Shown: positions 51,657 through 60,012 of the stretch, in pieces
Layout: the number at the start of each line of letters is the position of its first letter
Position numbering within the stretch: the first letter of the stretch is position 1
DNA from: Anatilimnocola floriformis
Lineage (GTDB): Bacteria > Planctomycetota > Planctomycetia > Pirellulales > Pirellulaceae
Direction of reading: 5' to 3'
DNA: 64,000 nt
Assembly: GCF_024256385.1 (NCBI RefSeq)
Contig: NZ_JAMLFW010000002.1
Span: forward strand, 1,550,001-1,614,000
Position numbers and translations under genes: made by a program
Notes under the pieces: generated by a model
Databases searched by the model: none
Seen by the model: only the letters and a program-made list of their open reading frames with translations
Told to the model about the DNA's origin: nothing

Positions 51657-54230
51657 TTACATCAATTTGCATTGCTTGCGGACGAACCATTCGACACCGA
51701 GCAGACCGACAAGCGCGAAGAGCATGCCCCGCACGTCCCACAGCGGATCGGGCTTTTCACGAACTTCGATCGTTTCAGATTTATCGGGAATCGCCGCGGC
51801 GAGTTCCTTCAGTTGATTCACGGAGAAGTACTTGCCGCCGGAAAGTTCGGCGAGATTGGTGAGCCGTTCGGTATCGAGCCAAACCTGGCTGGTCTCGACG
51901 CTCGGCAACTCGACGGTGAACGGCAACTCGAGCGTGGCCCCTTCCGCGTCACCGCTAGGAATGTTGATCCGCAGCATGTTGATGCCGATCTTCTTGGCGG
52001 TGACGGTCGTTTCGTAATTTCCCTTTTGATTGGGTGTGGGTTGCAGGCGAATCGTTTCGGGTGCTTCGCTGCCGACCTGAACCGTCGCTTCGACACTCGG
52101 CAGCTCGAGCGGGTTATAGGTTGGATCTTGCAGGTTGGCGGTGATCGTCACGCGCTCACCCACTTCGTAGCGATCCTTGTCGGTATTCAACTTGCCGCGG
52201 CGACGACCTTCGAGCGAGCGACCTTCGACGAGATAGCGCACGCTTTGAATCCAGAACTTATCGAAGAACTCGGCTTGCCGGCCGGCGCGACGCCACCGCC
52301 AAGTGCCGTTCATGCCCAAGTACAACGTGTGTCCCGAGCCATAGCGGCCTGCGACGATGAGTGGCCGAGAGCCTTCGACGCTGCGGAGCGTGGGATCGCT
52401 ATGTTCGAGCAATACCTGCGCCGTGGGCTTCGGTCCTTGCGACGGAAAGCTCCAGAAAATGCCCGGCAGTGTTTCCCACCGCTGCAGCGATTCCTGCCGA
52501 TCGGGATAGAACCGCATGATCGCGTGATCGGCGTTCGATTGCACGACCTTCAGCGGCCAGGCACGTTGATTGGTCGTGAGGAGCGATGCCACTTCCATCG
52601 CGCCGACGTCGCCGAAACTGACGGGCAGAATCTTTTGGAATTCGCTGGTTCGTGCGCCCGTCAAAAAACGGCCGGAGTGTTTTGGTCCTGCCATGAAGAG
52701 CAGACCGCCGGAGTGTTCGCCGACGAACTGCTTCACGAGCTCGACCCACTGCTGATCGAACTCCTGCGGATTGGGATCGAAGAGCATGATCACGTCGTAC
52801 CAGAACAGATCCTCGCGCGTGACCGGCAGCGCTGAGATCTGCCGCGTACCTTCCTGAGCTCGTTCTTCATCGAGCGTTTGCAGCCAGCAGGAAACGACAA
52901 TCGTTTTGTCGCGCGCGAGCAGCTTTTGCACGAGGCGGAACTCCCAGGTGGGCGCACCGGCGACGAGCAGCACGCGGACGCGCTCGCGGCTGAGGATCTT
53001 CACGACGGGGGAAGACATTTCGTTGTCGGCATCGTCGAGTTCGTCTTCTAGCGGTTCGACGCGGACGCGATAGACGGCTCGGCCCGCTTCCTTGGGCGTG
53101 TGCGAGAACTGCACCTGTTTGCGCGTGTTTTGCCGATCGAAGGTAACTTGCTGCGATTGGACCACGGTCCCTTCGCCGACGGCTTGGTCGCTGTCGGAAA
53201 CGCGCTGTTCGATCAGTTCGACGCGAACCTCGGTCGAGTCGATGCCGTTGGCAACGATCACGGGATCGATTTCGAAGGGCTCGTTCTGCCAGGCCTGCGG
53301 CCGGACATAAACATTCGAGACCTTGATGTTTCTCGGCACGCTGGGATCACCCACGCCGACGATGAACAGCGGCATGCCGCGTTCTTTGGCTTCGCGAGCG
53401 GCGGTCAGCGGGTCATCCTTGGCGGTGTGCTGGCCATCGCTGAAGAAAATGGCCGCGGCAGGATTATCGCTGGCGGCGGATTCGCGGATGGCGGTCCAAA
53501 AGTCGGTGCCGCGGCCGTTGGCATTCAGCTTGGGGAGCGCGGCGGGTTGCGCGGGGTCTTTGGATTTTGGGTCGTTCGCCTTGGGATCATTGGCCGGGGC
53601 GTCGGGTTTCTTTTCCGTGGTGCCCGTCGAGCCGCGGACTTCGAGTTTTTCGACGCGATCGGCGAAGTCCAACGTTTGCACGCGACCACGTGTGGCGAGT
53701 TGACTGAGCAAGTGATATTCGTTGGTCGGATCGAGCAACTTGTCGACAATCTGAGCCCGCGTCAACTTCTGCTCGCGCAGTTCATTCACGCTCATCTGCA
53801 GTGCAGCCGCCGTCGGGGCGGCTGTGAGTTCATCGGCAAAGCGGTCGGTGGTGTTCATCGACAGCGAAGCGTCGCGCGCCAGGATCAGCGTCGGCTTGAT
53901 GGTGCGTTCCTTGACCACGACCAGTGCCGGTCCGAGGAAGACGATGGTCAGCAGCAGCACCACGGCAGATCGCAAACCGGCGAGGGTGTACTTGATCCAG
54001 CGCGGGCAGGTTTCGAGCTCGCGACGATAGAGAAAGAAGACCGCGTACAGCAGCGCGAAGACCACGCCGATCAGCACGAACACGCCGGCGCTGGCGGGCA
54101 TGTTGGTCCACTGAAACTCGATCTTCTCGCCGGGCGCGACGTCGCGAAAATCATGACCCAGAAATTGCAACAGCCGATGCCACCACGGTTCGGCAGCAGG
54201 GGTGTCGGCGGCAAGGAGGAAAGCGTTCAA
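51657..54230 (-). CDS. VWA/GATase-like membrane protein
   Basis: An 857-residue protein with two N-terminal membrane helices (GVFVLIGVVFALLYAVFFLY, SAVVLLLTIVFLGPALVVV). A VWA-like metal site reads LILARDASLSMNTTDRF (DxSxS), and the middle contains RVLLVAGAPTWEFRLVQKLL and the glutamine-amidotransferase-like SGGLLFMAGPKHSGRFLTG, typical of large BatA-like proteins. The C-terminus has a further membrane segment (LWDVRGMLFALVGLLGVEWF). It lies between the propeller gene and the coiled-coil gene in the operon, 67 bases after the former. Confidence 0.7.
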   Translation of the reverse strand: MNAFLLAADTPAAEPWWHRLLQFLGHDFRDVAPGEKIEFQWTNMPASAGVFVLIGVVFALLYAVFFLYRRELETCPRWIKYTLAGLRSAVVLLLTIVFLGPALVVVKERTIKPTLILARDASLSMNTTDRFADELTAAPTAAALQMSVNELREQKLTRAQIVDKLLDPTNEYHLLSQLATRGRVQTLDFADRVEKLEVRGSTGTTEKKPDAPANDPKANDPKSKDPAQPAALPKLNANGRGTDFWTAIRESAASDNPAAAIFFSDGQHTAKDDPLTAAREAKERGMPLFIVGVGDPSVPRNIKVSNVYVRPQAWQNEPFEIDPVIVANGIDSTEVRVELIEQRVSDSDQAVGEGTVVQSQQVTFDRQNTRKQVQFSHTPKEAGRAVYRVRVEPLEDELDDADNEMSSPVVKILSRERVRVLLVAGAPTWEFRLVQKLLARDKTIVVSCWLQTLDEERAQEGTRQISALPVTREDLFWYDVIMLFDPNPQEFDQQWVELVKQFVGEHSGGLLFMAGPKHSGRFLTGARTSEFQKILPVSFGDVGAMEVASLLTTNQRAWPLKVVQSNADHAIMRFYPDRQESLQRWETLPGIFWSFPSQGPKPTAQVLLEHSDPTLRSVEGSRPLIVAGRYGSGHTLYLGMNGTWRWRRAGRQAEFFDKFWIQSVRYLVEGRSLEGRRRGKLNTDKDRYEVGERVTITANLQDPTYNPLELPSVEATVQVGSEAPETIRLQPTPNQKGNYETTVTAKKIGINMLRINIPSGDAEGATLELPFTVELPSVETSQVWLDTERLTNLAELSGGKYFSVNQLKELAAAIPDKSETIEVREKPDPLWDVRGMLFALVGLLGVEWFVRKQCKLM

Positions 54231-54297
54231 TGTAAACTCGATTGCGAGAGGTTGGCTGATTTGGGTGTGATTCGTCAGTGAGGATTAGCGGTGTCGA

Positions 54298-55953
54298 TCA
54301 ATACTTCCAAGCGCGGCTGAGGCGGGGTGTGGCAACCAGGCTGACTTCTTCGCCGGCAGGGTCGATTTCATGCACGCCTTTGCGGTCGACAACCATCGTG
54401 TTGCCGTTGCTCAATCGTTGTGCGGTGTAGGGAGTCTGGAACTTTCCTTGGGCCCAAACCACTTTGCCGTCGCGGTCGAACTCCCGAACCTGAGCGTTGC
54501 CGACCGTGCAGACCAGCGTGTTGCCGTTGTCGAGCCGCTGCGCACAGAAAGCGTTTCCCACGCCGGCTAGTTCCCACACAACTTTGCCTGCCGTATCGAC
54601 CTCGACCACTTTTTGAGCGTTTTGCAGCGCGACCAACGTCCGGCCGTCTTCGAGCCGGCGAGCATCGACGGGGCGACCTTCGACCTGGACACGCCAGACG
54701 ATTTTGCCGCTGCGATCGACCTCGACCAGCTCCGAGCCCTCGGTGCAAGCCAGCAGCGTGTTGCCGCTTTCGAGGCGTTGCACGCTGGTCGGACCGCCAG
54801 GCAAACCGCCGGCCTTCCACACTTCGTCGCCTTTGGTGTCGTATTCGATCACTACTTTTTCGGTGTAGCAGCAAACCAGGCGATGACCGTTTTCCAAACC
54901 CTGGCAGCCCCAGGGCTGCGGCGGCGTTTGTTTGGTCCAAACCACTTTCCCTTGCGCGTCGTACTCGATGAGCTGATTCTGCTGCTGATCGCAGACGAGC
55001 AAGCGGCCGAGTTCGATCTGCGATTCGCGCAGCGGGAACTTCAGCTCTGCCGTCTTGCCGTCACCGGCGAGCCAATCGCGCCAGCCTTGTTGCTGCGTGG
55101 CCCGCTTTTCGGCGGAATCATAAACGACGAAGGAATGCGACTGACCAGTGGCTGCCTTGAGCGTGCGAAAGGCTTCGACACGCAGCGGCAGGTCGTCGGC
55201 GCCGAGCAATTCGACGAGCACCGGCAACGCTTCGCGCCGACCATGATTGGCAAGCGCGCGGGCGGCGACCATTTTCACCGCCGTTGAATCGTCACTCAGC
55301 AGCTTCGGCAGTTGCTCGTCGGCAAGCGTCGCAGAAGCCGAAGGCAGGGCGTAGGCCGCGAGTGCTCGCAGGTCCGCCTCCGGTGCTTTCAGTGCGGCTG
55401 TCAGCAGCGAAGTGTCATTCGGCAGGAGCGTGGCAACCAGCGCGCGGCGAAGGGGGCTGCGGAGCGGTTCAGCTGTGCAGAACTGCGACACTTCGAGCAG
55501 CGGAGTCGCCAGGCCGGTGATCTTTTGCTGCGCGATGGCCATCAGCGCGGCATGCAGCAGGGCCTGACTTTCGCGGGTAGTTTGTTCGGAGACGAGTTGT
55601 GCCCGCCAGCGAACCTCGGGATTGCCGCCGGCGATGGCGGCAGCCAGCAATTCGTTGAGGCCGCTTGGCTGACGAACCAGTTCGCGCGTGGCGGCTTCGC
55701 GGGTCGCGTATGATTCGTCATCCAGCTTGCCGATCAGTTTCTGCAGCGTCTGCTTTTGATCGGTCGAAGGCGTGAGCGATTTCAAATAAGCGGCAATCGA
55801 CTCCGCCGTTGGCTCGACACCGTACTTGGCCAGGTGCTGAACGTAGATGTCATCCTCGCCGTAAACTGCCGTCGTCCCCAGCAACAACAACGCGACCAGC
55901 AGCACGCAGGACGCGCTGTGGGCGAAGAGTCGCAGATGACGGAAGCAGTTCAT
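54298..55953 (-). CDS. Exported HEAT-repeat plus beta-propeller protein
   Basis: A 551-residue protein with a leader (ASCVLLVALLLLGTTAVYGE). The N-terminal half is HEAT-like (RALAAYALPSASATLADEQL, AVKMVAARALANHGRREALP). The C-terminal half is a propeller with blades ending VQRLESGNTLLA, ARRLEDGRTLVA, AQRLDNGNTLVC and AQRLSNGNTMVV, six or so blades with the periodic QRLxNGNTL pattern. The same HEAT-linker-propeller order occurs at the C-terminus of the 1336-residue neighbour. It starts two bases after that neighbour's stop. ATG 55953. Probably periplasmic. Confidence 0.75.
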   Translation of the reverse strand: MNCFRHLRLFAHSASCVLLVALLLLGTTAVYGEDDIYVQHLAKYGVEPTAESIAAYLKSLTPSTDQKQTLQKLIGKLDDESYATREAATRELVRQPSGLNELLAAAIAGGNPEVRWRAQLVSEQTTRESQALLHAALMAIAQQKITGLATPLLEVSQFCTAEPLRSPLRRALVATLLPNDTSLLTAALKAPEADLRALAAYALPSASATLADEQLPKLLSDDSTAVKMVAARALANHGRREALPVLVELLGADDLPLRVEAFRTLKAATGQSHSFVVYDSAEKRATQQQGWRDWLAGDGKTAELKFPLRESQIELGRLLVCDQQQNQLIEYDAQGKVVWTKQTPPQPWGCQGLENGHRLVCCYTEKVVIEYDTKGDEVWKAGGLPGGPTSVQRLESGNTLLACTEGSELVEVDRSGKIVWRVQVEGRPVDARRLEDGRTLVALQNAQKVVEVDTAGKVVWELAGVGNAFCAQRLDNGNTLVCTVGNAQVREFDRDGKVVWAQGKFQTPYTAQRLSNGNTMVVDRKGVHEIDPAGEEVSLVATPRLSRAWKY

Positions 55954-55955
55954 GA

Positions 55956-58900
55956 TTAATACGACGAAACGCCGGTGACGTTGTTCTGAGCGTGGCGCCA
56001 TTTCACTTGCTGGCCGGAGGCATCGACCTCGGTCACGCCGTTATTGTCGGCGATCAAGGTGTTGCCGTTCGGCAGGCGCTGGGCGCACATCGGGCTGACG
56101 AGTGGCACGCGGCTGGTCCAAACCGGGTCCTTGCCAGCGGCATCCATTTCCACCACTTGGCCGGTATGCATCTGCACGATCAGCGTGTTGCCATTCTCCA
56201 GCCGCTGGGCAAAGCAGGGCCCATTCATGGCGCGGGCTTCCCACACGGTCTCGTTCTTCGCATTCATCTCAATTACGCGGCTGCCTTGCTGCAGGGCGAT
56301 TAGCGTATTGCCGTTTTCCAAACGCTGGGCATACATCGGATGCCCTGGCACCTGCATCGACTTCGTCGTGCCATCAGGAGAAATTTCCACGATCTGTTGC
56401 TGATCTTTGCAAGCCACCAGCGTGTTGCCGTTTTCGAGGCGTTGCACGCTGTAAGGAATGCCCGGCAAGCGATCCTTCCGCCAGATTTCCTTGCCGTCTT
56501 CGTTGTATTCGATGACGCTGTTCTGGCCCTGGTTGAAACCGGCGATCAAACGATTGCCGTTCGGCAAACCTTGGCAGCACCAAGGATTCATCGCCCGCGT
56601 GCGCCAGCGTTCCTTCTTGTCGCCATCGAGTTCGATGACGGTCGACTGGCCGTAAGAGACCATCAGTATGCGACCGAGCGGCAGGTCGTTTTCGGGAAGT
56701 GGAATCGTCAGCTTGGCTGTTTGGCCTTCGGCTTCGACCCATTTCTTCCATTCCTCAACTCCCTTGGCTCGCTCTTCTGGTTTAGCTTCGGTCGAAAAGG
56801 CAACCTGCTTTCCCGAGAGGGAACGCAACGCCTGATGACTGCGGAGTCGGGTGCGGGAGTTGTCTGAGTTCAGCAGTTCCAGGAACGTCTTGAGGCTGTC
56901 GCGCTCGCCGAGATTGGCCAGTGCGCGAGCGCCGGCCAGCTTCGAGCGTTCATCGCCAGTCGAGATTACTTTGGTCAGCGCATCCTTGGCTTCGGCGCCG
57001 GCGATCTTGGCGAGACCGCCGATGGAGATGGCCTGCGCGATCGGTTGATCGCTGACGATGGCTGCCGTCAGCCGTTCGCGGTCCTCAGCAGTCGCGGTGA
57101 ACTGAATGGCCGAGGCGGCCGAGTGAACGAGGTGATCGGTATCGAGGAGCGGCGCGACTTGCAGCAGCGCAGCCGTCAGTTGCGGCAGCTTTTGTTGGCG
57201 AGCGTTGCGCAAGGAAGTAAGGAGCATTTCGCTTCGCTTGGCTTTCAGCTCGGCATTGAACGGCGGCGGCGAACCCTTGACAAACAACTCGTTCAACAAG
57301 TCGAGCGCGATCAGCGGCTTGTCTTGCGGCAGCTTGAGTTCGTGCATCGCTTGGAACAACCGCGTGACCGATTCATCGGGCGCGACCTTCTGGCGGAAGA
57401 GCTGATACGCGCCGCGCAGATCAGTTAGGGCTTCGTCGAGCTTCTTGTCCTTAAACATCAGCCGCATGCGCGTCAGCTGCGCTTCGGGATCGCCGGCGGC
57501 GATTTGTTCGGAAAGAGTCTTCAGCCGATGTTCGAGCGTGGTCATCGCGTAGACGCGACCCGCGCCGGCGACCCACAGCTTTTGACCATCGGAATAGATA
57601 TTGCCGACCGGATCATCGGTGGGCAGGGCGACGCCGACTTGCCCCAGGTCCTTACCGGTTTCCAGATCGAGCTTGAGAATCGAATCGCGGACCGGCACGT
57701 ACATCGCGTCGGCTGTCAGCACGCCGTGGCCGTACGAATCTTCGATTTCCTTTTCCCACACGCGGCTGCCGCCCGTGGCCTTGATGCAACGGACGATGTT
57801 CTTGCCGGCGACATAGAGGTAGGGACCTTTCACGCCGAGGCAATAAGTCGCGGGGAGCTTATCCGAAGGCTTGGGGAGATCGAACCGCGGCGAACTCCAG
57901 AGCTCTTCGCCCGTCCGGCGATCGAGGGCAAAGACTGTCCGGTTATCCGAAGCCATCACGATCAGTGCCCGACCGTGCGGAATAACGACGTCGTCTTCCC
58001 ACTCGCGATAGAGTTCGCGGTTCTGCATGTTGCCGTAATTTCGCATCCGCTGATCGGGCGTTCCTTCGCGCGTGTAGCGAGTCGCCCAACGGACGGTGCC
58101 GGAAACGGCATCGACGTTGAACACCACGCCCGTGCCGCAGGTCAGATACAAATCGCGACCGTCGAGAGCCGGCACGATGGTCGACCAGGGATTGCAGCCC
58201 TTCGACGGTTCGTCGCAGAGGTAGCACTTCCAAACGGTGGGCATGAAATTGTCGCCGGCCTTCATACGGGCTTCTTCGAGAGCGTACAGCCAGATGGCGC
58301 CGCCATCGGTAACCGGCACGAGCAACAGATTGCCGAAGCCGACCGGAGCGCCGAGGAAGCCGACGTCTTGCGAGCCTTCTTTGTCTTCGTCACTGGCAGC
58401 GCGACGGCCTGCAAATTTGCCGGAGTTCACCTGATAGGCGGCGAGGAAGTTACTGCGCGTGCGCCGCGGCGTCACGTTCCATTGGAACGGTTTGCCTGCG
58501 AGAGCCATGCCGGGAACCGGCGGCTTGAAGGCGTCGAAGTCTTTTCCTTCGAGGCAGTAGACGATGCCTTTGTGAATCGACATCGACTGGTGCACGCGAT
58601 CGCCGAACAGAAACACTTCGCCGACCGATTTCGGCTCGTTACCGCCAGTCGGCATCCCCTGTTGCTGCATCCGCGACATGTCAGCCGTCTGACCGTCGAG
58701 GTTGTATTCGTTCTGGCGAACGGTCTGCCAGGCGGGTTCGCGCTCGGACGCACCGGCTTTGAAGGCCACCAGTTCGTCGGCCGTTTTGACAATCACCATT
58801 CCTTTGTCGAAGAGCAACTGCGACGTTGGCATCCAACGATTTTGCCGCCACGCGTTGACGAGTGGTTCGCGGGGAATGGCGGGCACATTGCGGCCGCCGG

Positions 58901-59966
58901 GCTGCTGATGCGGACGGCCGTGCAGGCCCATCGAACCCATCATGTTGCCCCACGGATTCTGACCGCCACCCTCGCCGGCTGCGAGTTGATATTGATAGAC
59001 GAAGGCTTCGGTCAGCGTGCGAGCAGTGGCTTCGCTCGGCAACGATTGCATGTGGCCGGTGCGCGAACCGCCGCCAAGCAGCATCGACCAATTGTCCGTT
59101 GCCGAACCTGCGGCCACGCTCTGCTGCGTCGATTGCGCGACATCGGTGAGGACCATGTCGAAGACTTCGCTGCTCGGCCGTTCGCCGCCGACGGTGGCAT
59201 ACTTCGTCAGCCACTTCTTGGCCGCTTCGCGATCGCCCATGCGAGCGCTCGCGACGCCGAGGCGCAGCAGCACTTCGCTCTTCGGCATCGACGGATCGGG
59301 ATACTGCTCAATGATCTTGCCGAGCAAACGACTCGCGCCGACAAAGTCATGGCGATCGATGGCGAGACAGGCCAGTTTGTAGGCTGCATCGTCGCCAGCC
59401 GAACTGAGGAAGTAACGGCGAACGACTTCGGCCAGGGCGTTTTCTTCGTCGCCCGGCGCGGCCTTGGCAATGATCAACTCGGCCTGGCCATCGGCTTGCA
59501 AGCGGTAGGTGCGGAGAGCCTCGGGTGGCAGCGTGATGATCATCCGCTCGACTTCTTCCGCCAGCGAGGTATAAAACCCGCCGTCGCGGGTCATCAGCGT
59601 ATCGCCCGCTTCGTCGAGCACTTTCTGCCACAGCACGGTGGCCAAATCGAGGCGACCGTCGGCGACGCAGACTTCAGCGCGCTTCAGCAGGCGTTGTTGT
59701 TCGGGATCGGTCTTGAGCGGAGCGCCGCCAGGAAATTCCTTCTCGGACAAGTCCTTCATCTGTTCGGCCGCGTCATCGCTGGCCTTGGCTTTGTCGGCAG
59801 CGCCGCCGGGAGCCAAGCGGCGCACGGCTGGTGCGGGGAGCACTGTGGGAGGTTGCGCAACGGCGTTCCACAGCAACGGCCCCGCGAAAATGCCGAGGAG
59901 CATCGCGAGGAACCACTTGCCATTTGATGAAACCGAGCGCGGACAAGTGGGTTGACGATGGGCCAT
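55956..59966 (-). CDS. Large exported PQQ-like propeller with HEAT and second propeller
   Basis: A 1336-residue protein with an N-terminal leader (WFLAMLLGIFAGPLLWNAVA). The N-terminal third is helical with TPR-like stretches (LDLATVLWQKVLDEAGDTLM); the middle is a PQQ-type propeller (VFNVDAVSGTVRWATRYTRE, VFALDRRTGEELWSSPRFDL, SILKLDLETGKDLGQVGVAL); then HEAT-like repeats (SKLAGARALANLGERDSLKT) and a second propeller (VQRLENGNTLVACKD, AQRLENGNTLIALQQ, AQRLENGNTLIVQMH). It is homologous to the BamB-like family in fold only. In-frame ATG 59966; 46 bases after the BatA gene. Likely an envelope protein working with the MoxR/VWA partners. Confidence 0.75.
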   Translation of the reverse strand: MAHRQPTCPRSVSSNGKWFLAMLLGIFAGPLLWNAVAQPPTVLPAPAVRRLAPGGAADKAKASDDAAEQMKDLSEKEFPGGAPLKTDPEQQRLLKRAEVCVADGRLDLATVLWQKVLDEAGDTLMTRDGGFYTSLAEEVERMIITLPPEALRTYRLQADGQAELIIAKAAPGDEENALAEVVRRYFLSSAGDDAAYKLACLAIDRHDFVGASRLLGKIIEQYPDPSMPKSEVLLRLGVASARMGDREAAKKWLTKYATVGGERPSSEVFDMVLTDVAQSTQQSVAAGSATDNWSMLLGGGSRTGHMQSLPSEATARTLTEAFVYQYQLAAGEGGGQNPWGNMMGSMGLHGRPHQQPGGRNVPAIPREPLVNAWRQNRWMPTSQLLFDKGMVIVKTADELVAFKAGASEREPAWQTVRQNEYNLDGQTADMSRMQQQGMPTGGNEPKSVGEVFLFGDRVHQSMSIHKGIVYCLEGKDFDAFKPPVPGMALAGKPFQWNVTPRRTRSNFLAAYQVNSGKFAGRRAASDEDKEGSQDVGFLGAPVGFGNLLLVPVTDGGAIWLYALEEARMKAGDNFMPTVWKCYLCDEPSKGCNPWSTIVPALDGRDLYLTCGTGVVFNVDAVSGTVRWATRYTREGTPDQRMRNYGNMQNRELYREWEDDVVIPHGRALIVMASDNRTVFALDRRTGEELWSSPRFDLPKPSDKLPATYCLGVKGPYLYVAGKNIVRCIKATGGSRVWEKEIEDSYGHGVLTADAMYVPVRDSILKLDLETGKDLGQVGVALPTDDPVGNIYSDGQKLWVAGAGRVYAMTTLEHRLKTLSEQIAAGDPEAQLTRMRLMFKDKKLDEALTDLRGAYQLFRQKVAPDESVTRLFQAMHELKLPQDKPLIALDLLNELFVKGSPPPFNAELKAKRSEMLLTSLRNARQQKLPQLTAALLQVAPLLDTDHLVHSAASAIQFTATAEDRERLTAAIVSDQPIAQAISIGGLAKIAGAEAKDALTKVISTGDERSKLAGARALANLGERDSLKTFLELLNSDNSRTRLRSHQALRSLSGKQVAFSTEAKPEERAKGVEEWKKWVEAEGQTAKLTIPLPENDLPLGRILMVSYGQSTVIELDGDKKERWRTRAMNPWCCQGLPNGNRLIAGFNQGQNSVIEYNEDGKEIWRKDRLPGIPYSVQRLENGNTLVACKDQQQIVEISPDGTTKSMQVPGHPMYAQRLENGNTLIALQQGSRVIEMNAKNETVWEARAMNGPCFAQRLENGNTLIVQMHTGQVVEMDAAGKDPVWTSRVPLVSPMCAQRLPNGNTLIADNNGVTEVDASGQQVKWRHAQNNVTGVSSY

Positions 59967-60012
59967 TTCAGTTCCTCCTACCAAATGTTTTTGCCGGCGG
60001 CTGACCACCGCA

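Noticed and set aside
57504-59927. Plus-strand open frame of about 800 codons opposite the large propeller gene
   Set aside because: Shadow of the minus-strand propeller gene; no domain, and composition typical of antisense frames in GC-rich DNA.
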